A stretch of DNA of 22,740 nucleotides from ZC4RG30 sp039929265. Lineage in GTDB: Bacteria > Pseudomonadota > Gammaproteobacteria > Steroidobacterales > Steroidobacteraceae. Positions 1-10,129 of the stretch are shown piece by piece. Position 1 is the first letter of the stretch; every line of letters begins with the position of its first letter. The stretch is from positions 1 to 22,740 of the forward strand of contig JBDSRN010000191.1 in assembly GCA_039929265.1 (NCBI GenBank), read 5' to 3'. The notes beneath the pieces are model-generated. The model ran no database searches. It was not told the DNA's origin and saw only the letters and a program-made list of their open reading frames with translations. A program made the position numbers and the translations under genes.

Positions 1-2170
<2,170 letters not shown>

Positions 2171-2191
2171 TTTCTCTCCTCCGGTCAGGCT

Positions 2192-2527
2192 TCACGCCTC
2201 TTCAAGCGTGCACATGAGCGGGTGTTGATTGTCGCGCGAATAGGTCTGCACTTGTGCGACCTTCGTCTCGGCAATTTCAAACGTAAAGACGCCACATACG
2301 CCCTTGCCCTTGGTATGTACTTCGAGCATCACGCGAGTCGCGCCGTTCCGGTCCATCCGGAAAAAACGCTCGAGGATATCCACCACGAACTCCATTGGGG
2401 TGTAGTCATCGTTAAGCAAGACCACCTGAAAGAGCGGCGGCTGCTTGGTTTTGGGCGCAGCCTCCTCCACTGCGACCCCGGAATCGCCTCGTCCTGGTTC
2501 ACGTTCGTCGGGCGACTGACCTGACAT
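2192..2527 (-). CDS. clpS: ClpS, ClpA adaptor for N-degron substrates
   Basis: Small adaptor that binds destabilising N-terminal residues and hands the protein to ClpA. With the ATG at 2527 it is 111 residues, close to the usual 100-110. A disordered acidic N-terminus (about 1-30) precedes the ClpS fold. The core shows VVLLNDDYTPMEFV (N39, D40, D41 in the degron pocket) and H71 followed by KGKGVCGVFTF, the family hallmarks. An in-frame ATG seven codons upstream (2548) is an alternative start; neither has a clear Shine-Dalgarno sequence. It is the first gene of clpS-clpA and is divergent from gspC. Confidence 0.95.
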   Translation of the reverse strand: MSGQSPDEREPGRGDSGVAVEEAAPKTKQPPLFQVVLLNDDYTPMEFVVDILERFFRMDRNGATRVMLEVHTKGKGVCGVFTFEIAETKVAQVQTYSRDNQHPLMCTLEEA

Positions 2528-2559
2528 GGCCTCGAGGGTTCGCAACATAGCTGACCGAA

Positions 2560-2588
2560 TATATAGGGGTCGCAACTTTGCGACACAA
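2560..2588 (-). promoter_or_regulatory. Predicted sigma70-type promoter of clpS-clpA containing an inverted repeat
   Basis: On the minus strand a TTGTGT hexamer (2583-2588) stands 17 bp before TATATA (2560-2565), about 33 bp upstream of the preferred clpS ATG. The spacer and the inner edge of the -35 hexamer hold a perfect inverted repeat, GTCGCAA-CT-TTGCGAC (2569-2584). An operator at this position could block polymerase. The hexamers are only moderate matches to consensus, so this is a prediction. Confidence 0.45.
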
Positions 2589-2661
2589 GGGGAGTTTCTG
2601 TGACGGTGTTTTGCCAAGCGAAAACAGTTGCTTGAGAGCACAGTTGAGCGCCAAGCATAAT

Positions 2662-3627
2662 ATGCGCAACGTGTTAGCCGTGCTGCAAGGTTTCCGCCCC
2701 TCCGACGCGCCCGCTGCGGGCTTCCTCGCGCGCGCGCCACAGATCGTGGCGTGGGTGCTGGTGATTGCCATCGGTGCGCAGGCAGCGGTAATCGTAGGTG
2801 ATTTGCTCAGCGGCCCGCCGAAGGCATCGGTCGCGCTGAGCGCGCCCACACCCGTCGCACTACCGCTGAAACAGGTGGATCTGTCGCAGATCGTCGGTGC
2901 CAACCTGTTCGGCTCGCCCAAGCTTGAGGCCGGGGCGGACGCCGGAAATGCACCGGCCACCACCATGGCACTGGTGCTGACCGGCGTGATCGCCGGGGAT
3001 GATCCGCAGCGGGGCCTCGCCATTCTCGGGCCGAGCGCCGCGGCGGCGAAGGTCATTGCCGTGGGCGACATGGTGCCTGGCGGGGCAAAACTGTATTCGG
3101 TGTATGCGGATCGCGTCCTGCTCGACCGCAATGGCACTGTCGAATCCCTGATGCTGCCGCGCCAGTACGCCGGCGCCCCCGCGTCCCCGGCACCGCCGCT
3201 GTCCCAGGCCGACTCAGGCGGAGCCTTCAACCGGGTGCAGCGCGTGATCCAGGAACACCCAAACATCATCGGCGATGTGATGAGTCCGCAGGCTGTGCTG
3301 GCGCAGGGCAAGCTGCGTGGCTACCGGGTGTACCCAGGTACCAATGCCCAGGCCTTCCAGAAGCTCGGATTGCGAGCCGGGGATCTGGTCACCCACATCA
3401 ATGGAACGGCCCTGGATGACCCCACCCGCAGCAGCGAAATCCTCAACACCCTGTCATCCGCAAGCGATGCCCGCGTCACGGTAATGCGCAGCGGTCGGCA
3501 GCAGGATCTGGTATTGAACCTTGCGCAGGTGGCAGCAGAAGCCGAGCGCATGAGCGAACCGGCAGGTCCGGCCAGCAGCCCGCCGCCCAGCATGGGCGAC
3601 GTCGCGCCACCACCCCGGCAGGATTGA
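2662..3627 (+). CDS. gspC: GspC, type II secretion inner-membrane protein
   Basis: Bitopic inner-membrane protein that links the T2SS inner-membrane platform to the secretin GspD in the periplasm. With ATG 2662 it has 321 residues: a short cytoplasmic N-terminus, one TM helix (about 26-48), the HR domain (about 74-167, LSQIVGANLFG through RVLLDRNGTVESLMLP) and a C-terminal PDZ domain (about 218-288, GYRVYPG... LRAGDLVTHINGTALDD), ending in a Pro-rich tail. The start is uncertain. No good ribosome site is seen, in-frame TTG/GTG codons exist nearby, and a TTGAGA-N18-CATAAT hexamer pair (2632-2661) abuts the ATG. It is the first gene of gspCDEF; gspD follows within 10 bp. Confidence 0.9.
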   Translation: MRNVLAVLQGFRPSDAPAAGFLARAPQIVAWVLVIAIGAQAAVIVGDLLSGPPKASVALSAPTPVALPLKQVDLSQIVGANLFGSPKLEAGADAGNAPATTMALVLTGVIAGDDPQRGLAILGPSAAAAKVIAVGDMVPGGAKLYSVYADRVLLDRNGTVESLMLPRQYAGAPASPAPPLSQADSGGAFNRVQRVIQEHPNIIGDVMSPQAVLAQGKLRGYRVYPGTNAQAFQKLGLRAGDLVTHINGTALDDPTRSSEILNTLSSASDARVTVMRSGRQQDLVLNLAQVAAEAERMSEPAGPASSPPPSMGDVAPPPRQD

Positions 3628-3637
3628 GGACGTGAAC

Positions 3638-5695
3638 ATGTTTGATTCCTTGAAGAGTTGGGTTGCCGCCGTGGCCATGATTATCGTCGCAGGCGGCCTC
3701 GTCCTCCTGCCCGCGCAGGCACAGAACCCTCCGCCGCCCGGGGTGGCCAACGGCACCCAGCGCATCAGCATGAACTTCAAGGACACGGACATCGGGTTGC
3801 TCGCCGAGGCCGTGAGCATGGCGACCGGCAAGACCTTCATCGTCGATCCGCGCGTGCGTGCGCAAGTGAACCTTGTCTCCTCGCAGCCTGGCACCGCACA
3901 GGAGTTCTACCAGGCGTTCCTGTCAGTGCTGCAGGTGCATGGCTTCGTCGCCGTGCAGGCCGGCAACATCGTCAAGATCGTGCCCGACGCCAATGTCCGC
4001 GCGATGCCCTCAAACGATCTGCCAGACCGTATTCCCGGCGGTTCGGACGAGATGGTCACGCAGGTGATCACGGTGAAGAACACCAATGCCGCGCAGCTCG
4101 TGCAGGTGTTGCGCCCGCTGGTGGCGCAGTACGGACATCTGCAGGCATTCCCGGGCTCCAACTCGCTGATTGTCTCGGATCGCGCCAGCAACGTCGCGCG
4201 CATCATGAAGATCATCGCGCGCGTGGACCAGGCGGGCGATGCGAACATCGAAGTCATCCCGCTGCAGAACTCCACCGCCGCGGATGTGGTGCGCACGATA
4301 ACCGCGCTCACCGCCGGACAGCCTGCTGCCGAAGCCGGCGGCATGGCGCCCAAGGTAGTCGCGGACGACCGCTCCAACAGCATCCTGCTCAGCGGCGAGA
4401 AGGCGCAGCGCCTGCGCATCACGACGCTCATCGCGCATCTTGATACGCCCGTCGCCGATGGTGGCGACACGCAGGTTCGTTATCTGCGTTACGCAGATGC
4501 CGAGAAGATCGCCCCCAAGCTCAAGGAACAGGTCACTGGCGTAGCACAGGCTGCTGCGGGCGGGGCCGCTTCACCGGCGGCAGCCGCGGATCGCAGCACC
4601 ACAATCTGGGCGGATACGGAGACCAACTCGCTCATCGTCACGGCGCCGCCGAAGACCATGCGCTCGCTGATGACCATCATTGACCGCCTCGACATCCGCC
4701 GCGCACAGGTGCTGGTCGAAGCGATCATCGTCGACGTGAGCACGAACAAGTCCGCGGACCTGGGCGTCAACTGGGCCGTGTTCTCCAACGAAGCCGGCAC
4801 CAACGTACCGGTCGGGGGCTTCATCCAGCCAATCGCCGGCTCGTCCATCGTCAATCTCGCGCAGACCATCGCGAACCCCACCGGCGCGACGCCGCCCTCG
4901 GGCGCGACCATCGGCATCGGCCGTTTGCGCGACAGCGGCGTCAACTTTGGCGCGATGATTCGCGCGCTGCGCACCGACGACAATGTGAATGTCATCGCCA
5001 CGCCCACCGCGACGATGATGGACAACCAGGAAGCGATACTGAAGGTTGCACAGGAAGTCCCGTTCATCACGGGCCAGTACACGAACGGCGGGACCACCGG
5101 CAGCACCGGCTCCGTCAATCCATTCACCACGATCCAGCGTGAAGAAGTCGGCACCATTCTCAAGATCACGCCGCAGATCAACGGCGGCGACGCGATGATG
5201 CTGAAAATCGAACTCGAGAGCTCGGAGCTCGCAGGTTCGCAGGGCGACGCCAACAGCCTCATCACCAACAAACGCACGATCAACACCACCGTGCTCATCG
5301 AGGATGGCGGCGTGATCGTGCTCGGCGGACTCATTCGCGACAGCAAGAATACCGGCGAGACCCGCGTGCCGTATCTCGGGCGCATCCCGTTGATCGGGGA
5401 GGCATTCAAGGTACGCAGTGGCAAGCGCAACAAGTCGAACCTCATGGTGTTCATCCGTCCGAAGATCCTGAACGACGGCATCCAGACGTCAATCGAGACG
5501 AATGCCAAGTACAACTCGATCCGCAACGAACAGCGCCTGCAAGGCCCGAACGGCGAGTTGCTGCCGTTGTTCCCGTTCGACCAGAAGCCGCTGTTGCCAC
5601 CGCCTCCGCCGACACCGGCGACGCTGCCGGCTGCCCCGCCGGAGGACACCACCGCGCCCAGAACAAATCAGGGAGCGGCGGAGAAGAAACAGTGA
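3638..5695 (+). CDS. gspD: GspD, type II secretion outer-membrane secretin
   Basis: Forms the outer-membrane channel of the T2SS. It has 685 residues with a Sec signal peptide ending LLPAQA (probable cleavage after A28), then the N0 domain (about 40-115, including the FKDTDIGLLAEAV and KTFIVDPRV segments), N1-N3 repeats (about 135-360) and the secretin beta-barrel domain (about 420-640). Family signatures include VPFITGQY, EEVGTILKITPQI, VPYLGRIPLIGEAF and LMVFIRPKIL. The tail is very proline-rich. ATG 3638 is preferred over GTG 3632 because GAGGA at 3626-3630 is correctly spaced for the ATG and too close for the GTG. Its stop overlaps the gspE start (GTGA). Confidence 0.96.
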   Translation: MFDSLKSWVAAVAMIIVAGGLVLLPAQAQNPPPPGVANGTQRISMNFKDTDIGLLAEAVSMATGKTFIVDPRVRAQVNLVSSQPGTAQEFYQAFLSVLQVHGFVAVQAGNIVKIVPDANVRAMPSNDLPDRIPGGSDEMVTQVITVKNTNAAQLVQVLRPLVAQYGHLQAFPGSNSLIVSDRASNVARIMKIIARVDQAGDANIEVIPLQNSTAADVVRTITALTAGQPAAEAGGMAPKVVADDRSNSILLSGEKAQRLRITTLIAHLDTPVADGGDTQVRYLRYADAEKIAPKLKEQVTGVAQAAAGGAASPAAAADRSTTIWADTETNSLIVTAPPKTMRSLMTIIDRLDIRRAQVLVEAIIVDVSTNKSADLGVNWAVFSNEAGTNVPVGGFIQPIAGSSIVNLAQTIANPTGATPPSGATIGIGRLRDSGVNFGAMIRALRTDDNVNVIATPTATMMDNQEAILKVAQEVPFITGQYTNGGTTGSTGSVNPFTTIQREEVGTILKITPQINGGDAMMLKIELESSELAGSQGDANSLITNKRTINTTVLIEDGGVIVLGGLIRDSKNTGETRVPYLGRIPLIGEAFKVRSGKRNKSNLMVFIRPKILNDGIQTSIETNAKYNSIRNEQRLQGPNGELLPLFPFDQKPLLPPPPPTPATLPAAPPEDTTAPRTNQGAAEKKQ

Positions 5696-7191
5696 GTGTG
5701 CCGGTCGAGCGTGTACCTGCGGAGCAGCGCGACCCGCTGGGGCTGACCTTTGCCTTCGCGCGCCGCCACGGCGTGCTCGTGCAAGCGGTGAGCGAGGGTG
5801 TCGCGACATGTGCCTGCCGACGCGCTGTAACGGCCACGGCCCTTGCTGAAGTGCGTCGACATCTGCGACTGGTGCTGAAGATCGAGCGCGTCAGCGACGA
5901 GGAATTCGATCGCCTGCTGCGCCAGACCTATGAAGGCGGGCGCGCCGGCATGCAGATGGTCGACGGCTTCGAAGACACTACCGACCTCGCGCATCTCGCG
6001 CAGGATCTGCCCGAACAGGCCGACTTGCTCGACAGCGACGACGATGCGCCGATCATCCGTCTCATCAACGCCGTGCTCACGCAGGCGGTCAAGGAGAACG
6101 CCTCCGACATCCACGTCGAGCCGTTCGAGAACCGGCTGGTGGTGCGCTTCCGCGTAGATGGCGTGCTGCGCGAAGTGCTGCAGTCCAAGCGCGCGGTGGC
6201 CCCGCTGGTCGTCTCGCGCATCAAGGTAATGTCGAAACTCGACATCGCCGAGAAGCGCCTGCCACAGGACGGTCGAATCAGCCTGCGCATCGCGGGGCGC
6301 GCGGTCGACGTGCGCGTATCCACCATTCCTTCGGGACATGGCGAACGCGTGGTGTTGCGTATCCTCGACAAGCAGGCCGGCCGGCTCGAGCTCGAGTCAC
6401 TAGGCATGGATCCGGCAACGCGCGCGCTCGTGGATGAGCTCATCCACAAGCCGCACGGCATCATCCTCGTCACGGGCCCCACCGGCTCGGGCAAGACCAC
6501 CACCCTGTATGCGGCGCTCGAGCGGCTCAACGACAACAGTCGCAACATCATGACGGTGGAGGATCCGATCGAGTACTACATCGACGGCATTGGCCAGACC
6601 CAGGTGAACACCAAGGTCGAGATGACCTTCGCGCGCGGACTGCGCGCGATCCTGCGCCAGGATCCGGACGTGGTGATGGTCGGCGAAATCCGCGACCTGG
6701 AGACGGCGCAAATCGCCGTACAGGCATCGCTAACCGGTCACCTCGTGCTCTCCACCTTGCACACCAACACTGCCGTGGGCGCGATGACCCGTCTTCGCGA
6801 CATGGGTATCGAACCGTTCCTGCTGTCCTCAAGTCTCATCGGCGTGGTTGCGCAACGCCTGATCCGCGTGCTGAATCCGGATACGCGGGAAGCAGTCACT
6901 GCCGGGGACTACGAACGCCGGCTGCTCAACATTGCGCCGGAGCAGGAGTCCCCCAGGATCTACCACCCCGGTCATGACGCGGGTGCCGGCTATCGCGGAC
7001 GCACGGGCATCTATGAACTGGTGCTGATTGATGATCAGATGCGCACCATGATCCACGACGGCTCCGGAGAACAGGACCTCGAGCGCTACGCGCGCACGCT
7101 TACACCCTCCATCCGCGACGATGGACGTCGCAAGGTCCTCGCGGGCGAGAGCACGATCGAAGAGGTCCTCCGGGTGACCCGCGAAGACTGA
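5692..7191 (+). CDS. gspE: GspE, type II secretion ATPase
   Basis: Cytoplasmic hexameric ATPase that powers pseudopilus assembly in type II secretion. It has 499 residues. The N1E domain (about 10-90) contains LTFAFARRHGVLV. The catalytic part shows ENASDIHVEP, Walker A GPTGSGKTTT (K268), the Asp box VEDPIEYYID, Walker B DPDVVMVGEIRD (D324, E332) and a conserved His in STLHTNTA. The tetracysteine zinc-binding motif usual in this family is absent: the first CPxC equivalent reads LNPDT (394-398), the second pair reads HPGH (425-428), and the only cysteines are two near residue 40. The GTG start overlaps the gspD stop, with GGAGAAG just upstream. Confidence 0.95.
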   Translation: MSVPVERVPAEQRDPLGLTFAFARRHGVLVQAVSEGVATCACRRAVTATALAEVRRHLRLVLKIERVSDEEFDRLLRQTYEGGRAGMQMVDGFEDTTDLAHLAQDLPEQADLLDSDDDAPIIRLINAVLTQAVKENASDIHVEPFENRLVVRFRVDGVLREVLQSKRAVAPLVVSRIKVMSKLDIAEKRLPQDGRISLRIAGRAVDVRVSTIPSGHGERVVLRILDKQAGRLELESLGMDPATRALVDELIHKPHGIILVTGPTGSGKTTTLYAALERLNDNSRNIMTVEDPIEYYIDGIGQTQVNTKVEMTFARGLRAILRQDPDVVMVGEIRDLETAQIAVQASLTGHLVLSTLHTNTAVGAMTRLRDMGIEPFLLSSSLIGVVAQRLIRVLNPDTREAVTAGDYERRLLNIAPEQESPRIYHPGHDAGAGYRGRTGIYELVLIDDQMRTMIHDGSGEQDLERYARTLTPSIRDDGRRKVLAGESTIEEVLRVTRED

Positions 7192-7238
7192 TGACTTGTG
7201 CCCCACATGACTGACATAGCATTTCGGGCGATGCCCTG

Positions 7239-8453
7239 ATGGGGGCGTTCGAATACACCGCGCTGGACGGTGCGGGAAGAGAACAGAAAGGCGTCATCGA
7301 AGGGGATACTGCACGGCACGTGCGCCAGCTCCTGCGCGAGCAACAACTCCTGCCGGTCACGGTCGGCGAAGTGGCACAAAAGGAAGCGCGCCGGCAGCGC
7401 GGCTTCAGCCTGGTCAGTGGTGCATCGGTCGCGGATCTCTCCCTGCTCACACGCCAGCTCGCCACATTGGTGCGCGCTGGTCTGCCGCTGGAGGAAGCGC
7501 TGCTGGCGGTATCGCAGCAAACCGAAAAGCCACGCGTCCAAAGCATTCTGCTCGGAGTCCGCTCCCGCGTGATGGAAGGTCATACTCTCGCGAGCGGTTT
7601 CGCGGAATTTCCTCGCGTGTTCCCCGAGATCTACCGCGCCACCGTCGCAGCGGGCGAGCAGTCGGGCCATCTCGACAATGTGCTCGAGCGTCTGGCCGAC
7701 TACACTGAGGGACGTGAGCAGATCCGTCAGAAGCTGATCGGCGCCCTGCTCTACCCGATCGTCCTGAGCATCATGTGCTTCGGCATCGTGTCGATCCTGC
7801 TCGTGTACGTGGTGCCCAAGGTCGTCGAGGTGTTCGACAACAACCGCTCGAAGCTGCCCCTGATGACGCGCGTACTCGTAGCGATCAGCGATTTCCTGCG
7901 CCACTACGGCATCTACCTGCTGATCGCCGTCGCCATCGCGGGCGTGCTCGGCTACCGGGCATTGCGCAACCCCGCGACCCGACGACGTTTCCACCTGTTC
8001 GTGCTGCGCGTGCCGATCGTCGGCAAGCTCACGCGCGGCTTCAATACTGCGCGCTTCACGCGCACGCTGAGCATCCTCACCGCCAGCGCGGTGCCCGTGC
8101 TCGATGCGCTGCGCATCGCCGGAGAGGTTGTCACCAACCTGCCCATGCGCGATGCCGTCGCGGCCGCCGGCCAGCGCGTTCGCGAGGGCGCTGCAATCGG
8201 ACGGTCACTCGCAGTCAGTAAACTCTTCCCGCCGATGACGATCCATCTCATCTCCAGTGGCGAGTCGAGCGGTCAGCTCGAATCGATGCTGGATCGCGCG
8301 GCCATGAGCCAGGAGCGCGAACTCGACGGACTGCTCGCGGCGCTGGTTGGGCTGCTCGGCCCGCTGATGATCGTCGGCATGGGTCTGTTCGTAATGGCTA
8401 TCGTGTTTGCGATGCTGCTGCCAATTTTCGAGATGAATACGCTGATTAAGTGA
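7239..8453 (+). CDS. gspF: GspF, type II secretion inner-membrane platform protein
   Basis: Polytopic inner-membrane protein at the base of the T2SS that works with GspE. It has 404 residues, normal for the family. It starts MGAFEYTALDGAGREQKGVI and has two T2SSF domains (about 65-190 and 270-395). Each shows the expected pattern: SLLTRQLATLVRAGLPLEEAL with VAAGEQSGHLDNVLERLA in the first, and TRTLSILTASAVPVLDAL with ISSGESSGQLESML in the second. Three TM segments lie near 165-195, 225-245 and 370-395. It begins 47 bp after gspE with a weak ribosome site. No pseudopilin gene follows, so the other T2SS genes must be elsewhere if the system is complete. Confidence 0.95.
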   Translation: MGAFEYTALDGAGREQKGVIEGDTARHVRQLLREQQLLPVTVGEVAQKEARRQRGFSLVSGASVADLSLLTRQLATLVRAGLPLEEALLAVSQQTEKPRVQSILLGVRSRVMEGHTLASGFAEFPRVFPEIYRATVAAGEQSGHLDNVLERLADYTEGREQIRQKLIGALLYPIVLSIMCFGIVSILLVYVVPKVVEVFDNNRSKLPLMTRVLVAISDFLRHYGIYLLIAVAIAGVLGYRALRNPATRRRFHLFVLRVPIVGKLTRGFNTARFTRTLSILTASAVPVLDALRIAGEVVTNLPMRDAVAAAGQRVREGAAIGRSLAVSKLFPPMTIHLISSGESSGQLESMLDRAAMSQERELDGLLAALVGLLGPLMIVGMGLFVMAIVFAMLLPIFEMNTLIK

Positions 8454-8462
8454 CGGGGACGG

Positions 8463-8491
8463 TTGCGCCGCCGCGGCAGAGGATCTATAAG
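8463..8491 (+). promoter_or_regulatory. Possible sigma70-like promoter for the small acidic protein
   Basis: TTGCGC (8463-8468) and TATAAG (8486-8491) are separated by 17 bp just after the gspF stop. Transcription would begin near 8498, leaving a leader of roughly 37 nt before the ATG at 8535. The -10 is a good match and the -35 is poor. Confidence 0.3.
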
Positions 8492-8534
8492 CCGCGAACG
8501 AGCTACAGAATCATCTTTCACACACGTCGCACCC

Positions 8535-8804
8535 ATGAGCGAGACATCAGAAACCGAAGAGTTTGAAGATCCCGATGCGGAGGAGCCTGCCGTCGAAGGC
8601 GACGACATCGATCTCGACCGCGTCACCAAGGATCTGGAAATGGCCAAGCGTCGCACACAGAAGCTGGGCGATCCCGCCTGGCGCCGGCTCGAAGAGCTGT
8701 TCGAGCAGCGCCACACGGCGGAGCTGGTCTCCGATATCGAGGACTACGATATTGGACTGGCCGACGAGAAACCGCGCGGCAAGCGCGGCTCCGCCAAACG
8801 CTAA
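8535..8804 (+). CDS. Small acidic protein of unknown function
   Basis: 89 residues with no signal peptide, TM helix or cysteine. The first 40 residues are strongly acidic (SETEEFEDPDAEEP... EGDDIDLD). They are followed by a probable helix (about 42-75, RTQKLGDPAWRRLEELFEQRHTAEL), the segment DIEDYDIGLADEK and a basic end (PRGKRGSAKR). The WRRLEELFEQR... layout faintly recalls short gammaproteobacterial proteins of the PA3496 type, but I cannot assign it. An in-frame TTG at 8463 would add 24 residues but falls in a likely promoter, so the ATG is preferred; no clear ribosome site is visible. It is probably separate from the gsp genes. Its TAA overlaps the stop codon of the convergent anti-sigma gene. 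Confidence 0.7.
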   Translation: MSETSETEEFEDPDAEEPAVEGDDIDLDRVTKDLEMAKRRTQKLGDPAWRRLEELFEQRHTAELVSDIEDYDIGLADEKPRGKRGSAKR

Positions 8805-9502
8805 CCGCGTGTCACGTCCGCGACGTGCAGCACCGGGCCAGTGGGCGCACCGGTAGGTGAACCCCCGCGTGGCTCCAGACTCACTGCCACCTTGTCGGCA
8901 CCGAGCAGCGCCGCACGCTGCGGCTCGAGCAGCGCGACCGACAACGCCGCCGCGCGGGGGACCAGGCCCAGCGAGACAGGGGCCGCGCCATCACGCGGCA
9001 GGGCCCACAACTCCAGCGAGCGGTCGTCGGCGATGGCTTCCCCGCCCAGCACGGTGATCTGCAGACGACGCATGTCGCTGCTGGCTGCCACGCGCCACAG
9101 CGGTCGACCGGCCGCATCGCTCACGACGGCGGTGAGAGCCGGACCACGGCCTTCCTGTTGCGCCATGAACCAGCCCAGCGTGCCAGCGAGTATCGCGAGG
9201 CTCGCGGCCACCGCGAACTGCTGCCAGAGCGGACGACGCACGCGCTGCGCCGGGAACGCCAGCACCGGATCCGCTCCAATGTGCAACGCACTGACGATGG
9301 CGAGCCAGGTGCTCGCAGCGGGCGTTACCGAACGTGTGCGCAGGACCAGCGCGGCGAGACGTTCCTCCCACGCGTCGCGTGCGGTTGCCGCCACGGCGAT
9401 ATGCTCGCAGAGTGCTTCGAAGCGCGCGCGCGCGCGACCGCGCAGCGTGCCGAGCGCGTACTCCGCGGCGAGGCGATCCAGTGTTTCGGGGGTGTAGTTC
9501 AT
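8801..9502 (-). CDS. RskA-type anti-sigma factor
   Basis: Single-pass inner-membrane protein expected to hold the neighbouring ECF sigma factor inactive. It has 233 residues. The cytoplasmic anti-sigma domain (about 1-92) has the typical LAAEYALGTLRGRARARFEAL opening and no zinc-type HxxxCxxC motif. One TM helix follows (about 94-114). The periplasmic RskA domain (about 120-233) contains SLELWALP, VSLGLVP and a VSLEP-GGSPTGAPTGPV ending that is highly typical of the family. The ATG overlaps the sigma factor stop (ATGA), which implies translational coupling. By analogy with RskA/SigK it would be released by regulated proteolysis; the inducing signal cannot be read from sequence. Confidence 0.88.
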   Translation of the reverse strand: MNYTPETLDRLAAEYALGTLRGRARARFEALCEHIAVAATARDAWEERLAALVLRTRSVTPAASTWLAIVSALHIGADPVLAFPAQRVRRPLWQQFAVAASLAILAGTLGWFMAQQEGRGPALTAVVSDAAGRPLWRVAASSDMRRLQITVLGGEAIADDRSLELWALPRDGAAPVSLGLVPRAAALSVALLEPQRAALLGADKVAVSLEPRGGSPTGAPTGPVLHVADVTRG

Positions 9503-10032
9503 GACTCGAGACACAACTTCAGGCTGAGGAGCGCGCGACGCACCCAACTCTTGACGGTACCGAGCGGGCTGCGCAACGAACCCGCAATTTCCTCGTGCGA
9601 CAACCCGCGCACGTAGGCGAGCTCGATGCAACGCTGCTGGGACTGGCTGAGTTGCTGCATGCAATGCTCGAGCGCGCCGGCCGTCGCGGAGGACTCCGGT
9701 GCAATCTGCGGCTCGGCGACCGGCTCGATCCCGGCGAGCTGCAGGTCATCGAGTGAAGTCGTCGACTTGCGCGAGCGCATCACGTCGATCGCACGATGAC
9801 GGGCGATCGACACGAGCCAGGCCATGGCGCTGCCGCGGTAATCGTCAAATTGCGGCGCGCGCGCCCAGACCCGGACAAAGGTTTCCTGGAGCACGTCTTC
9901 TGCCTGCGCCCGGTCGCGCAGCATGGACACGAGCACGCCCAGCAGGCGTCCGGAAGTCTCGCGATACAGTGCTTCCAATGCCTTCACATCCCGTCGGCCG
10001 CAGCGTCGCAGCAACTCGTCAAGGCTGGTCAT
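9499..10032 (-). CDS. ECF-type RNA polymerase sigma factor (SigK/RpoE-like)
   Basis: Alternative sigma factor of the extracytoplasmic-function class, 177 residues. Region 2 (about 24-90) shows LRDRAQAEDVLQETFVRVW and WLVSIARHRAIDVMRSR. Region 4 (about 120-172) shows QLSQSQQRCIELAYVRGLSHEEIAGSL followed by a helix-turn-helix ending in GTVKSWVRRALLSL. The start is ATG 10032 with a weak GGCGAGA site upstream; longer in-frame extensions would run through the predicted promoter. It is co-transcribed with its anti-sigma gene. The pattern at 10066-10092 is shared with the divergent oxidoreductase promoter, which suggests autoregulation. The pairing with RskA places it near the SigK group (inference). 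Confidence 0.92.
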   Translation of the reverse strand: MTSLDELLRRCGRRDVKALEALYRETSGRLLGVLVSMLRDRAQAEDVLQETFVRVWARAPQFDDYRGSAMAWLVSIARHRAIDVMRSRKSTTSLDDLQLAGIEPVAEPQIAPESSATAGALEHCMQQLSQSQQRCIELAYVRGLSHEEIAGSLRSPLGTVKSWVRRALLSLKLCLES

Positions 10033-10065
10033 GGTCTCGCCGCTGTTCAATACACCTGCTCCCTG

Positions 10066-10092
10066 ATACGGTCCCTGCCGACCGTTGGATGC
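10066..10092 (-). promoter_or_regulatory. Predicted ECF-sigma-dependent promoter of the sigma/anti-sigma operon
   Basis: On the minus strand GCATCC (10087-10092) is followed after 15 bp by CCGTAT (10066-10071). Transcription would start near 10059, giving a leader of about 27 nt. The layout resembles the CCATCC-N15/16-CCGAAT reported, from memory, for mycobacterial SigK. The -35 lies in one arm of a perfect 8-bp inverted repeat. Confidence 0.6.
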
Positions 10093-10109
10093 ACGCGCAC
10101 TGTGCATCC
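10087..10109. repeat. Perfect 8-bp inverted repeat containing the sigma promoter -35
   Basis: GGATGCAC (10087-10094) and GTGCATCC (10102-10109) are exact reverse complements separated by 7 bp. One arm contains the predicted minus-strand -35. The other holds a third plus-strand GCATCC with no matching -10 fifteen bases later. It could be a regulator site or a decoy sigma contact. Confidence 0.5.
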
Positions 10110-10129
10110 GCGACCCGCATCACGCAACT

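Noticed and set aside
4489..5652. 387-codon open frame on the minus strand
   Set aside because: Lies inside the secretin gene gspD and its translation is low-complexity Ser/Arg/Met-rich with no family features.
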